A DNA stretch of 64,000 nucleotides from Panax quinquefolius (Eukaryota > Streptophyta > Magnoliopsida > Apiales > Araliaceae). Location: NCBI GenBank assembly GCA_020205615.1, contig CM035156.1:19743128-19807127 (forward strand), read 5' to 3'. Within the stretch, counting starts at the first letter, position 1; each line of letters opens with the position of its first letter. A program made the translations under genes and the position numbers. This document shows, one piece after another, positions 34,891 through 46,959 of this stretch. The notes below the pieces were generated by a model that did no database searches, was not told where the DNA came from, and saw nothing but the letters and a program-made list of their open reading frames with translations.

Positions 34891-37100
34891 TTCAATTCTG
34901 ATTATGATTATACCGAAGACAATCCTCAGTCATAATCATACCAAGTCCATCTATGCTTTCTACAGGGCAGATGACTTTCAACATAATATAAACATGAGGA
35001 TAATGATATAAAGAATCAATCAAATGAGATAAAGGATAAATATTAAACATTTATAATATAATTTATCCGAGGATTCAAGAATATCCCCATGTTATCAATC
35101 ACTTAATAATCTCATAATCTAATATCATTAATATTACAACAATATTTTAATCACTTCTTAAATTTATAAACAATTTATCTCAATTGTTTACGCTTTACCA
35201 TATAATGCATTTAATCATTCAAAAAATGCCATACTAAATAAAGATATCATCACCAATTATCAAATCCCTCATCAAAAAAATATATGCATATACTCTATAT
35301 AGGATTTTCTAGCCATAAAATCCTATTTTCAACTTTATTACTTCACATAACATATTTAACTCATATGTTCAGTAATTAAACTATTTTCATGAAAATACCA
35401 AATCAGTCCCAAAAATATTTCTTTTCTGGGATTTAGCATAATATAGTCCCATAATGAAAATATATTTTTCTCGAATTTTTAAAATTCATTTACTATTTTT
35501 CAAAAATCAATTTCCATTTAATTCCTTAAGAAATTAGCTACCTCAAGTTTAACTCCAAAATTCCCAAATCTTGGCAGGACCTTACACATGTGAACGTGAG
35601 CTTCCAGTTTAAATTTCATGGTCATCTGAGTTATAGAACTCAGGTTATAGCATTTTCGTCGAGAAAAACCTAAATATTGAAATAGTCATAACTTGCTCAT
35701 TTTAAGTCAGAATGAGCTCATTTTTGGACAGGAGGTACTTTATACCATATACTTTCATGTCCCAAAAGGCCAGAATTTTTCTCATAATTTAAGTGGCCGA
35801 AACAGCCCCTTAAAGTTTCTGGGCAGTAGCATTTTCGAAATTTACAGCTTTGGCCTCCTTTGCTAAAATCAGTCCACACAAAAATCTACAACACCTTTTC
35901 CAGTAATTCCACTTGGATTAGTTAGGTAACTCATAGATCTAACTCTAGGACTTGACCACACTCAAAAATTCAAAATATAATAGGAGATATGGTCAATTGA
36001 ATTTCATGTTACGTTTTTCACCAAAATCTGATTTTCAACTTTTTGTGATTTCTAAGAAACTTTCATGTTTTCACATACTAACCAACATAACTCATCATAA
36101 AAACTTACTAATACTTCATATACCCATGACTTTCATCAGTCCTATGCTTTTATTATGACTTTCATCATAAACCACGTAAACTGTTCATTTTAGTTGAAGA
36201 AATATTTGAGGGTTTAAGAAATGGGTTTTATACTGGGGTCAATACGAAATTCGATTTCACGCTCTAAGTAGGCTAAGAAGTCTTCAAGAATACGCCAGAA
36301 ATTTATTAATAATAGAAATATCATTCAAAATCGTGACTCTCATCCAAGACTTGGATAGTACGTCACATTGATACCAACCGTGACTTCTATCCCTTAACCT
36401 AGATAAGACCTCACAATGATACCTATAAACTTGCCATCTTCATTCACGACGTCGCCTACGTAAAGTCCGCGCGGTGCATTCTACACAAAGAAGTCAACAA
36501 CGAAAGGATCGGGGCTCTTTACTTATGGCTTGATATAACAATGATTGACTTTAGTGGTTTGGTTACTTTGAATTCAGATAACAGTTTGGTTAGAATATGA
36601 AAGCTAACAACCTTACCAAAAAAATAATGAGTAGTTAATCAATCATTTTCAAAATTACCTCAAAGGCAAGTATTTTCAAAGAGATAATATCGACAGTAAC
36701 GTGAAAGTGTTTATTTGAAACAACAAGATTAATCAGCGGTGGAGGTAACGAAGGTTCCTACTAACGAAGTTTCAACCAATAAGTCAAAGTTTAACTTCTT
36801 GGAATCAAATTTAAACGTTGAACACAACTAGGTGAAATAAAAGAGTGGGTAGAACTTGTATTGAATAAAGTATAGACTTAGCATTAATTTATAATTAACT
36901 TACCCGTAATAATTTCGTTCGGGTTTTCTCGACAAAACGCTCTCGCTTAAATTACCGAAGTTTGACTTTACTATAGGGTACATTCCACCCTTAAGTGCTT
37001 CTTCACATTCTGATCCATGATTTGAATCATTATTCTCCGATCCATATCGAATTCGGGTTGGCCGCTATGCAGGTAATTCCGAATTCGATGTTGGGTTCTC
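34891..37100 (-). other. Conserved non-coding internal region of gypsy-B2
   Basis: This stretch matches 60700-62270 of gypsy-B1 in reverse complement over most of its length, including GGTACTTTATACCATATAC-like and CTTGGCAGGACCTTACACAT segments. I see no reading frame. Near 36200-36260 a short stub resembles the LEREVEF...IDP start of the gypsy RT domain. Conservation of non-coding sequence in a non-autonomous element suggests packaging or RNA signals. Confidence 0.7.
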
Positions 37101-37660
37101 CTAATTCTTTGTCCAAAAAGCAAAGTCCATTTCATTTATTTTGGCTTTATTGGATCGGACATCTTTTTCTACACTATCAACGCGTTGTGCAGCTTTTACC
37201 CATGCATCGCCTATTCTCCTTCGTTCAGTTGTTTCTTCTTTTAGCTGATCTTTGATTTTTAAATTCTCAGATTCCAACTTTAATATTTTACACCCTGCCA
37301 AAGCGTGATTTTGTTCGAGCATCACATATCGGGTAACCCAATTTTGAATTGTTGTATCCCTTTGTTCCACGACCGTTTGTCGTTCTTCAACCTGTTCTTC
37401 TAGCTCACGAACACGATTTTGTAATTCTAAGTTTTGATCATAAATTTCTTCTAACCAATTCTCCTCAGGTTCCTCTTCTTCCTCTTCTTCTTCACTCTCA
37501 GCTGCTACCTCTGCAACTAGCTCGGGTGCAACAATTAGTTCTTCATTCACTACGTGGATATCTCTAATTTGTTCCTTGTCTGACACTGCATTAACCTGAT
37601 TAGTGATTAAAGGTGTCACAACTATCACATTCACTCCATTGTGAATATTTTCACCGCCAT
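37101..37660 (-). CDS. Acidic coiled-coil protein frame of gypsy-B2, possible gag
   Basis: The frame of 177 codons is open from 37634 to 37101 on the minus strand, 215 bp inside the 5' LTR. Its first residue is a GTG codon. An ATG at 37658-37660, at the position of the gag start in gypsy-B1, lies one frame away, so a single-base indel may separate them. The protein has a Val/Ile-rich start, an acidic run (SEEEEEEEEPEENW, about residues 47-60) and a long heptad-like coiled coil. That segment includes LELQNRVRELEEQVEERQ and LKLESENLKIKDQLKEE. There is no zinc knuckle and no retrotransposon gag domain that I recognise. It is the first gene after the primer binding site, where gag should be. It could be a diverged gag, a multimerisation protein or captured host sequence. 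Confidence 0.6.
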
Positions 37661-37830
37661 TTCAAACACTTTGCCACAACATAAGGGTTAATTAACATGT
37701 AACAAATTATCTTTATATTCTACGTGAGCCCGATAAAATAGCACATACACTTAGGTAGGTCATATTAGCGAAGAATTTCCCGCCTCCCCTCCTAGTACTT
37801 TTCTCACATCTTAGCCAGGATCATATCCCT

Positions 37831-37848
37831 AAGCTACGATACCAACCG
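37831..37848 (-). promoter_or_regulatory. Primer binding site of gypsy-B2
   Basis: On the minus strand, directly after the LTR end, GGTTGGTATCGTAGCTT resembles the complement of the initiator methionine tRNA 3' end (TGGTATCAGAGC). The same site occurs in gypsy-B1 and gypsy-C. Confidence 0.8.
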
Positions 37849-40251
37849 TGGCGCTTCCCAAAATTGGGTATATACGTCACCCATCTTGGGTCGCCACTTA
37901 ATGGTACATAAATTCAAATACAACTTACTAACCTAACGTAAGTGTATAATACGACATAAACCGTGAGTTTGAATACAAATATTGTCTACTAGATATTATA
38001 CAAACTCAAAAGGAGTCCTCATTACAACTATTATCACACTATTTCACGAGAATAGTGAGGACTACTAATGCTATCCTCTGGACCATTACTCCGCTCCCTC
38101 GACTCGTCTCCAATTTATGTTCTCATTTCACAGAGAAACGGTGAAAGAAAAGGTGAGCTCAACTAGCCCATGAAAAATATTATGACTAAGATAATGCGAG
38201 AATAAATTATCATTAGCCTTCAATGATGTTAAATCGATAAAATATAATAGACAACCAGGTTTAATCACAGTACGGAATATCGATCCATTAAAAGAGTCAA
38301 GTAGAGAATAAAGTCTACTATCTTTTAGGTTTTAAAAGGTTTTCATCAATTTTTATCGTTGAGACTCGAACAATAAATAAACCACCACATCTAATCATCC
38401 TCGTACTACGGTCAAGGATTTTCATCAAATTATCAATGGTCATGACTATCTGAAACACCCTGGTCATAATCATACCAAAACTATCCATCACTTTGCATTC
38501 ACAGGCCACTAAGGACTTTTGTCACATCATTTATATCAAGCCATGATTATCTTAAATGATCCTCGGTCATAATCATACTAAGTTCATCTATGCACGTAAG
38601 CCGGAGATAACATAATATAACATGAGGATGATGACAATGACATAATAATTCAATAAAACAAGTTCAAGAATTATTTAATCCATGAATTATTAACGTCCAA
38701 ATTGTCAACATGATCTTGTTTTTGTAGAGTAAAATTCAAGAATGATCGGAAGAATATTTCCATAAAAAGATCTTTGGATGAAACGCAAAATATCAAGGAT
38801 ATTCTACTAATTTCATGGAGTATAGAAGTCAAAGTTTTAACCAACCGGGTATAATAAAGAATGGAATAACAAAAGAAATCACCATGTATGCAGTGCTTGC
38901 CATAGAAAGTTATTCCAATGAGAATAATAATAACGAGAACTGTGTCGGGGTGAAATTCACAAGCGCAGATGTTCCAACGAGAATAATAAAGATGGAACCC
39001 GGATCCGGTGTAAAACACACGAATAGGATATTCAAACAGAATGATAAAGATTTTAACCGGTCCGGTGTAAAACACGCAGACGTGGATGTTCCAACGTAAT
39101 AATAAAGACGGAACCAGTCCTGTAAAAAACACGTAAACGTGGATGTTCCAACGTAAATAATAGAAGAATGCCACCAAGTATAGGAGTAAACAGTGTATAC
39201 GAGTTATTCCAAATGAATAAATAAGAATGGAATAACATAAGGATTTCACCAAGTATAGGATATCTTGGCATATCAAGGTTATGTATAGGGTATACCACTT
39301 TTACGAGTTATTCCAATGAATAATAATGAATGGAATAACCAAGTTCTCTTCATGAATAAGAAAGAATAACACCCACTTCACCGTAAAAAAAACCTGAATA
39401 TAAAGTAGTGAAGTAGCGAGAATACTCTTCTTCTTTCTATAATTTTCTCTCTATAAACTCTATAATTTCTCTCTAGAGAGTTTCAATGAATTAAGTAAGA
39501 AAATAATGAAGGAATGAGCTTCTATTTATAGGAAAATGGAATGCATAAGTAATTAATCCATGAGCGGTCCAGATTGATTTACTTTAATCGACGGTCCAAA
39601 TTTAAAGAAAATCTTTTAAATAAAATATAATTTATATAAAAACATTTTACTATGCAAACACTATGCAATCTTATGCAAAACACTATACAAAATACTATGC
39701 GTAATAAAATATAATATATTCTATTTATAGAATAACTTTAATAAAGTATTCTATTTTATATAAAAAGATGTTTCGCTTTTATTACGTTAATAATCTGAAA
39801 AAAAAACAAAAAACGTCATTATCGCTATAATAATTCATATTATTAATTGACAATAATGGAATCAAACCGAATGACTTCTTACATAGGCATCAATAATCAA
39901 TACCGTTTTATACTATGCAACCACACGTATTACTGTACTTTTACTACCGAGTAGTTCAACAATATCAACGGTAAAACTTCCTCCGTTATTTTAATAAAAT
40001 ATTTTTGTCGTTTTCTCAATCCGACAATAATTACATTAATAGGGTCCACCAATGATTGAGTAGTTATGCGAATATTCCCTCTGCTAAACCGAATATTCCC
40101 CAACCAATCGAATATAATATAACCACTTGCATACTTTTGCAAAATTTATAAATACTACCCACAACTATAATATTATCTTAAATTCACACCATAATATAAA
40201 AAATTATTTAACAAAATTTAAATCTTTATTGATAAAATCTGGGGTCTCACA
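37849..40251 (-). repeat. 5' LTR of gypsy-B2, 2.4 kb
   Basis: On minus it starts TGTGAGACCCCAGATTTTAT and ends GGGAAGCGCCA. Two GAATATTC palindromes lie near its start (about 40070-40108). A TATA box (TATAAATA) is at 39530-39523, and CTCTAGAGAG-type leader repeats and a tandem module (38815-39340) follow. It is homologous to 57347-59714. Confidence 0.9.
38815..39340 (-). repeat. Degenerate tandem module inside the gypsy-B2 LTR
   Basis: About six imperfect units combine TTATTCATTGGAATAACTC-type sequence (on minus) with GTGTGTTTTACACC-type sequence. Units are roughly 60-110 bp long. Corresponding units lie at 58250-58700 in gypsy-B1. The module makes a chance 201-codon open frame on the minus strand that I do not regard as a gene. 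Confidence 0.8.
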
Positions 40252-40256
40252 TAAAA

Positions 40257-41100
40257 TGTTCTTGACATATTTATGTATATTTTGGTTATTATTTAAAACT
40301 AAAATAGTTACTGTAAATGAAATGTTGGCTACCAACTGTCTTATGTTAAAAAAATAAAATTACATAAAATAATTATCCATACTAATTCCTAAACATTTTC
40401 GATTGACACATATTCAATTCTACTCATTTTCTATTGTTGGGGAAGTAGAAGCGACTTAGGTCTCTGCTTTTACTATTCAAGTCTGTAAGTGAAACATTGA
40501 TTAGGTTTCAGTTTAGCATTTTCCTCCACTTCCACATTGTTGTCATTTACTTGTTTGGTTTTGAACCCACCTAACCTTTGTACAAATGATTACGATAAAT
40601 GGAAACTCTCTTTACACGGTTTAGAGCCATCGCCACAGTTAAATGTTATTTTTTTGCAAATGAAAATCACTTTATAAAACATTAGAAATGCTAACAAAAA
40701 AATAAATTTAAATGGGTCAATAGCTATATCTCATTGTCATTGGTTTGAATACACATTACATGTACAACATTATTAATGTTTTTAATGTTTTTTTACAATA
40801 TATTATCCATACTAATTGGATACCAATACCAATTCATATAGATAACATCATATCAACATTTAGAAACCAACTATACGATAAAAAAAATGTTAACAGTAAT
40901 AAGTACAAAAATTAAATAAAAAACAAAAAACAACAATGTGAACCAACAAAACATACTCATACTTCCACTAGTAAACATTAATACATCATTCAACCATCAT
41001 AATAATTACAAAATATTCCACAACAAATAACCACGTCAAATCAGAATAATTACAACGAATTTCCACAACCAATAACCATATCAAGATTCATAATCATACT
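40257..41100. other. Non-coding internal MULE sequence right of gypsy-B2
   Basis: AT-rich sequence continues the host MULE after the target duplication. It lies beyond the 3' end of the Ulp1-like gene, and no coding domain is visible. Confidence 0.5.
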
Positions 41101-43364
41101 AGTCTTCAGTAGCTAATCTTCCTGGATATTCTGAGTCAGATTCATATCTAACTAAATGTTTGTTCCTTGCATGATTAAACAAGTTGACACATAGCTTCCT
41201 ACGGTATTGAAGTATCGGAAATGGTTTTGGCATTTCGGATATATCATCGATGAATGAAATGTGCCAAAAAACAAATGGTAAACATTCCGCAATCATTTGA
41301 AAAACAATAAATATATAACATAAATCAAAACAGACTTCATTATATATACAAAATCGAACAAATATAAGTAATTGAAACTTACCCTTCAATTTGTTCCTAA
41401 TACCCTCTGCAAATTCTAGCTCAATGATATCATGTTCTCTCCTTTGTTGCGGTATGGAACACTATTGAAATCAATATCCGTTTCTATTCTTCCAAACCCA
41501 TGAACTAGACAAAATTATGGGAGAATAAAGATGTACGGCCAAGACACATCCATAATATTTGTCGCATAACATTCCTATCCTGTTGAAGAGAATTATAAAC
41601 CACAAATACTCTGCGATGCACGCGCCAAGACAAGGCGAGAACCAATGACCAGGAGTCGATATATGAATGGGAAACATAACAAAATCGGCGTTAACCTGTG
41701 GTGTGTTGACTTCCATAAGATACCCATGAATGTACTCAGCTATATCACCAGAGTCCAACAACAGATTCTTATCACAATTTCTATTACAATATTTCTCAAA
41801 TAAATTGGTCAACTTGATATGGAACCAACAATCTGTTGTTGTAACCCTTATTTGAATTTGGATCGAGTGCTTAGCCACTTTACGAATGTAATACAAGCAT
41901 ATGTTGATGTGCTGAACAAAAATTAAAAACAAAATAACAATCAGAGTTAAACAAAGAGAAATAAAAATAATAATGTAACATAATAGTTTCCAATAAATAT
42001 TCAAATAGTTACCAATATAATTCAATAAGGTGACCGAAACTAACAAACATGTATTCAAAGGTAAAAAAAAAAACTCACATCATCATCAAGCCACTGGCCT
42101 GGGGTCTTAAGCTTGTAAAAACCACATTTTGAAGCTATTGACATACGCACCCAAATCAAATGAAGGCTCAATTTTGTCATTGTTATTGCAAAACTTTTCA
42201 ATCCTTCAAAACAAGAATAACAATGCAAAAACCAAGGAAATTATTTTATATCCTACTAAAAACATAATGAAAATATATTATACTCCAATATACATACCTT
42301 TTCCTATTATTTAATCCAATCTTAAACCACCGCTCAAAAAGAACATCTTCATCTTTTGAAGGAATACACATACTGAGATATCTGGAAATCTTTGATAGAA
42401 ATTGGGGTAATTGATTTGAACATCCACATCTCAAGAGGTAGAACCAAATTTGAACCAAACTTTGAAGTAAAAGGACTCTTCAAAATAAAGACTCTTCGCA
42501 ACTGGCGCAAGTGCGAGCGGGCCGCTTAATTGGTCTTCAAATGAGATTTTTCAACTTCAAAACATCAATTAAATCTCGAGTTGTAAACACCAAATTTCAT
42601 CAAGTATAAAAATGTCGATCCTTGAATTTATTACCTCAGTAATGTTTTACAATACATGACACAAAAAACAAGGTCAATATCAAGTTAAAAAAAAAAATTT
42701 TGATCAATACAAACATAAACACTATAAAGAAACTAACTAATACAACAAATTTATTAAATTCTTGATAAAAAATAATAACAAACCTCAATGGGGTAAAAAA
42801 CAACAATTTTCTTTCCACTAGATTGACTTAAAATATCAAAGCTAGAACATCATCCATCTTCACAAATTTATTAAAAAAAATAGGTTTATAAATATAACAG
42901 TTAAAAAAAAAATAACATTTTAAAAAAATGATTAACCTTTTCATCGTCAACATGAATTTTAACCCCTCTAGAGTATAAACAACTATCTCTTTCCCGTAAG
43001 AATTTAAACCAACATTCTTGCTTTGAATCATTAATAAAAAACAAAAAGAAGTAAGCATTTACTTAATAAGCATAAAAATAAAATAAAAAACTAAAATAAA
43101 TGTAAACTCATGCATCCTCTTCCTCGGTCGATTTCCAACAACAACTCTAACAGAGGATCAACACTCCCTTTAATATTACCAACATCAACGTTCTCACCCA
43201 ACTCATCATCATCGTCCAATCACGAGCAGCAGCAGCATCATCAAGATCATCATCATCATCATCATTATCAAGCAACACCATCATCATCACCACCATCACC
43301 ATCACCATCACCATCACCAACATCATCATCAAGATCATCATCACCATCCACCATCACACATCAC

Positions 43365-43427
<63 letters not shown>

Positions 43428-44763
43428 AATCTTCAACAAAAGAAACATTTTATGTTTCTTATAACTAGACCGACCATCACCAACTTTCTAATCATCTCTT
43501 TTATATCCATGCAAATCAAGATTTGAAACACTTGCAGTTGGTCTTTTAACTCAACACCCAAATTCTCAATATCTTTTTCATCTCCATCATCTTACCTTCT
43601 AAAGGTTTTACCCGCTTATCAATAACTTCTTCCACATCGTAAATAGAAAACCCAATATCATTAAACTTCCTTGATGAGTCAACTTTAACATAAGAAATTT
43701 TTCTCGCAATATCATTTCCATTAAAAAATGGAAATCCCCAAACCCCAACCGAATCTTTTCATCAACCGTAGAACAATATTCGAATGATCAACCTGAAAAT
43801 AATAATAACAACAAATATACCATGTCAAAAAGATTAAATATAAAACATAAGCAAAACAATACAAATTTTTTTTTTTTAACAAAAACCAATATTAAATATA
43901 AATGGAAACCAAATATAAAGCAACTGGAAACCAACATACCTGACCAAATCCAAAAATAAGGTCATTCAATTTCTCATTTTTGGGAGGCTTTCCTAACTCC
44001 CTCCATCTAAATAATCTCAACTCTGCAAAGATGGTCATCAACACAAAATCGTCTGACTTTCAAATTAGGTATTGTTTCAAACAAAAAAACTTGAAACACA
44101 TAAGGCAATCCATTAAGTTTGTAAGATTTACAATGACCATCCCTATAAAAATTGTAAATCACCCCGCCGTGCTTACCCTTCCTTACATGACCTTTGACTG
44201 CAATGGATAAAGAATTCTTTGTCTGTTGAAATGCAAATTTACCCCATGGATAACTTTCAATATCCCCATAAGACAAAAAGTTGAACAAAGTTTGATCAAG
44301 ATAATTGTTTAAAACTAAGCTAGAATGAAATTAAAAACCAATAAAATAATAGACATTCTAACTGCCTCATCATCATCATCAAAAACAACGCTCCTATATA
44401 TCTTGCCAATAGTAGAACGGGTGACAACCTCATCACCAAAAAACTTCTCCACCAACGGATTTTGAATCCCCTTAAAACCATCAATATTTTCATTTCCTAG
44501 CCAATTCAAGCCAGAAATCAAAGAAAATTCGGGCAATCCAAACCTTACCTGTCTCTCACCAAATAGAAACCACAACTCCCCATCATCCCTTTGATAAACT
44601 TCCCTAATCAAAGCCCGATGAATAATATGTGAAAACATTTGTGGCTGCCCAAACTCTAAAAATTTTCCAAAACATGTCAACCTAAACTTATTCAATTGTA
44701 CCTCAGACAATTTGTTCTTGATAATATTAGAACATCCATATCACACCAATAAATTACTTTTCT
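41101..44763 (-). pseudogene. DUF1985/Ulp1-like cysteine peptidase gene of the MULE, decayed
   Basis: The N-terminal DUF1985 domain (44710-44315) includes FRLTCFGKFLEFGQP, ELWFLFGERQVRFGLPEF and SLISGLNWLG. A long low-complexity linker follows, including a (CAT)n tract that reads as poly-Asp in one minus frame. The C-terminal peptidase (about 42000-41101) has the catalytic His in FPIHISTPGHW (about 41640). A one-base frameshift follows at once, and the other frame gives VFVVYNS, where the usual Asp (VYDS) is Asn. The catalytic Cys lies in NDCGMF (codon 41289-41291), also in a shifted frame. The tail has QYRRKLCVNLFNHARNK. Ulp1 enzymes process or remove SUMO. In Kaonashi-like MULEs the role is unknown. 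Several introns are likely. Confidence 0.8.
43195..43430. repeat. (CAT)n/(CAC)n microsatellite in the Ulp1-like gene
   Basis: There are more than 50 CAT or CAC triplets, the last part a pure CAT run of about 66 bp. On the minus strand, the gene strand, one frame reads GAT repeats (poly-Asp), consistent with an expanded acidic linker. The plus-strand His-rich frame is a by-product. Confidence 0.93.
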
Positions 44764-44959
44764 GTTGAAAATTTGGTTATTCTCCTCATGAATAGATCCC
44801 AAATCTGAAAATGCAAAAACTTACATTAAAAACACATTAACCAAATTAAAAAACTACATTAAAACTTTAAACCAAAAACTTTTAAATGAACAATATCAAT
44901 GATAACCAAAATAATTTCAGCAGTTGATCATAACCAAAATTAATTATTATTTTTAAATA

Positions 44960-45960
44960 AAAAATCATCAACAATCATCGATCTCCTAGTCTATTGGAAT
45001 AAAATACATGTTAACAAAAATGATATTAGCAATTTCCAATCATTTGCATGTAGGTAACAACAAATAAAATAACAAGTTACATGCATAATATAAATCTAAA
45101 TAATAACAATAATCTAAAGTATTTACCAAAAATAAATCTAATAGTAACTGATACTCAAATAGAATGAAAACAATGATTTAAACAATAACATTTTGAAAAT
45201 TCCTTAAAACAACACAAACTCTAATGAAATATTATACATTTTAACAACTATTACAAAAATCAGTTTCTAAACATATAAAGGAAGGTAACCAAATAACAAT
45301 TAGCGTGTTATTTCTCTCAAAACAAAATACATATTAACAATTATAGTATCGTTAGCTTTCAAATCATTTCAATATTGGTAACAAAAATAAAATATCAAGT
45401 TACCAAAGATATTATAAATCTAAATAATAACAAAAATGTAATGTAGTAACCAAAAAAAAATCTAATAGTATATGAGACTCAAATAGAATGAAAACAGTGA
45501 TTTAAACAAGAACAATTTGAACAATCCTTAAAATAACACAAACTCTAATGAAATATTATACAATTTAACAACTATTACAAAAATCAGTTTCCAAACATAC
45601 AAAGGAAGGTAACCAGATAACAATTATTATGTTACTTCTATTGCAAAAAAAATGCATGTTAACAAGTATAGTATCATCAGTTTTCAATCATTTCAATATT
45701 GGTAACAAAAAATAAAATAGCAAGTTACCAAAGATATTATAAATCTAAATAATAACAAAAATGTAACGTAGTAACTAAAAATAAATCTAATAGTATCTCG
45801 ATACTAAAATAAAATGAAAAATGCAGTGATTTAATCAATAACAATTTGAACAATCCTTAAAACAACACAAACTCTAATGAAATATGATACATTTTCACAA
45901 CTATTACAAAAATCGGTTTCAAAACATATAAAGGAAGGTAACGAAAACAACAATTAATGT
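44960..45960. repeat. Tandem repeat, about 325-bp period, three copies
   Basis: GAAGGTAAC recurs at about 45281, 45604 and 45933. Each copy also contains AACACAAACTCTAATGAAAT, ATAAATCTAAATAATAACAA and TATTACAAAAATC. This lies upstream of the Ulp1-like gene, as the 262-bp array lies upstream of the transposase gene. Confidence 0.88.
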
Positions 45961-46959
45961 GTAACTACAACAAATAACAACCTCAGATGATCACAAAAAG
46001 AAACTTTAAGGACCAACCAAAAATATACTTGTATCGTATACACTAAAATATGAATGAAAACAAAAATTTTAACAACAACAAATTGAACAAAACTTAAAAC
46101 ATAATATAATGTGTTTCGTAAAATAAACTCGAATGGAAACAATGATTTTATCAAACAACAAATTCAACATCCATAATACTACCAACAACAAAAAAAAAAA
46201 CAATACAAACCAAAACACCACCATGCATAAAATAAAAACACAAAAATCAAAAACAACTAAAAAATATAATTCTTAAAAAAATTAACAAACCTTCAAATGT
46301 TTCTTGCCAGTGGAACCATTTTCCTGCCATATGAAGCCTCAACTTTATCTTCTTTGAAAACTTTTTCAAAGAGAACCTTCAAAATCGAAATCAATATACA
46401 CCAAAGGATTTCGCCTTTCTTCCTCGAATGTCTCCCAATATTCTTATCATCAACATCCGATTTCAACAATAACCTCTTCCCTGTTTAGAAGACTTTGGAC
46501 TACTATCCTTCACCATTACGTATAACTTCAATCCTCCAAATAATTATCTTCAAAAACTTTTCCTCTTCCTATCAGATTTCTTAACCCCCATTCCGTCCAT
46601 GCTCTTCCTCGTGGAGACCATCACGAAAAAAAGAGAGAAATAAGTCAGAAAATTTGATACCGATAAATAGGAACAAACCAAAAAACTTGAGAATAACACG
46701 ATCTGAAGCAAAATACGACAAGCACGAAGTAAAAATCAAACGCCGACAACAAAAATCTACCCCGAAAATCAACAGAAATACAGAGAGAAGAAGAAGAATA
46801 AGGGTTTGCTTAGAAAGTAAACAAAACACCAAATAAGGGTTTCCAAAAGGAAAAGAGACGACATACGGAACAAAAAAAATTTAAAATGAACACAATCCCA
46901 AAAAAGCTTAAATCGCTTTTTTTTTTAAAAAACCGAATTGCCATGTCATCGTGAAATTA

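Larger units (their letters stand above)
34083..40251 (-). mobile_element. gypsy-B2: non-autonomous LTR retrotransposon, reverse orientation
   Basis: A perfect TAAAA duplication flanks it (34078-34082 and 40252-40256). Read on the minus strand, a full 5' LTR (40251-37849) starts TGTGAGACCCCAGATTTTAT. It is followed by an iMet-type primer binding site, a coiled-coil reading frame, a long non-coding internal region, a 57-bp tandem array and a truncated 3' LTR. The LTR, array and internal region match gypsy-B1 at 57347-64000. No RT, RNase H or integrase is present. A short stub resembling the RT N-terminus lies near 36200-36260. Confidence 0.9.
28400..46950. mobile_element. Ulp1-carrying MULE (Kaonashi-like), split by gypsy-B2
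   Basis: Two decayed genes face each other: a MuDR-type transposase on plus (30524-33260) and a DUF1985/Ulp1 peptidase gene on minus (44763-41101). This pairing is known from Kaonashi-type plant MULEs. Tandem arrays lie toward both ends (262-bp period at 28850-30400, 325-bp period at 44960-45960). Between the genes sits a complete LTR element (34083-40251) with a TAAAA duplication. Without it the MULE would be about 12 kb. I could not find terminal inverted repeats or a 9-bp duplication, so the outer limits given are estimates. Confidence 0.65.

Noticed and set aside
38671..39276. Minus-strand 201-codon frame with repeated Ile/Tyr/Phe-rich segments
   Set aside because: It lies wholly in the gypsy-B2 LTR tandem module. 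The corresponding stretch of gypsy-B1 is broken, so it is not a conserved gene.
43110..43526. Plus-strand 138-codon frame rich in His and Ser
   Set aside because: It is the translation of a CAT/CAC microsatellite on the strand opposite to the Ulp1-like gene.
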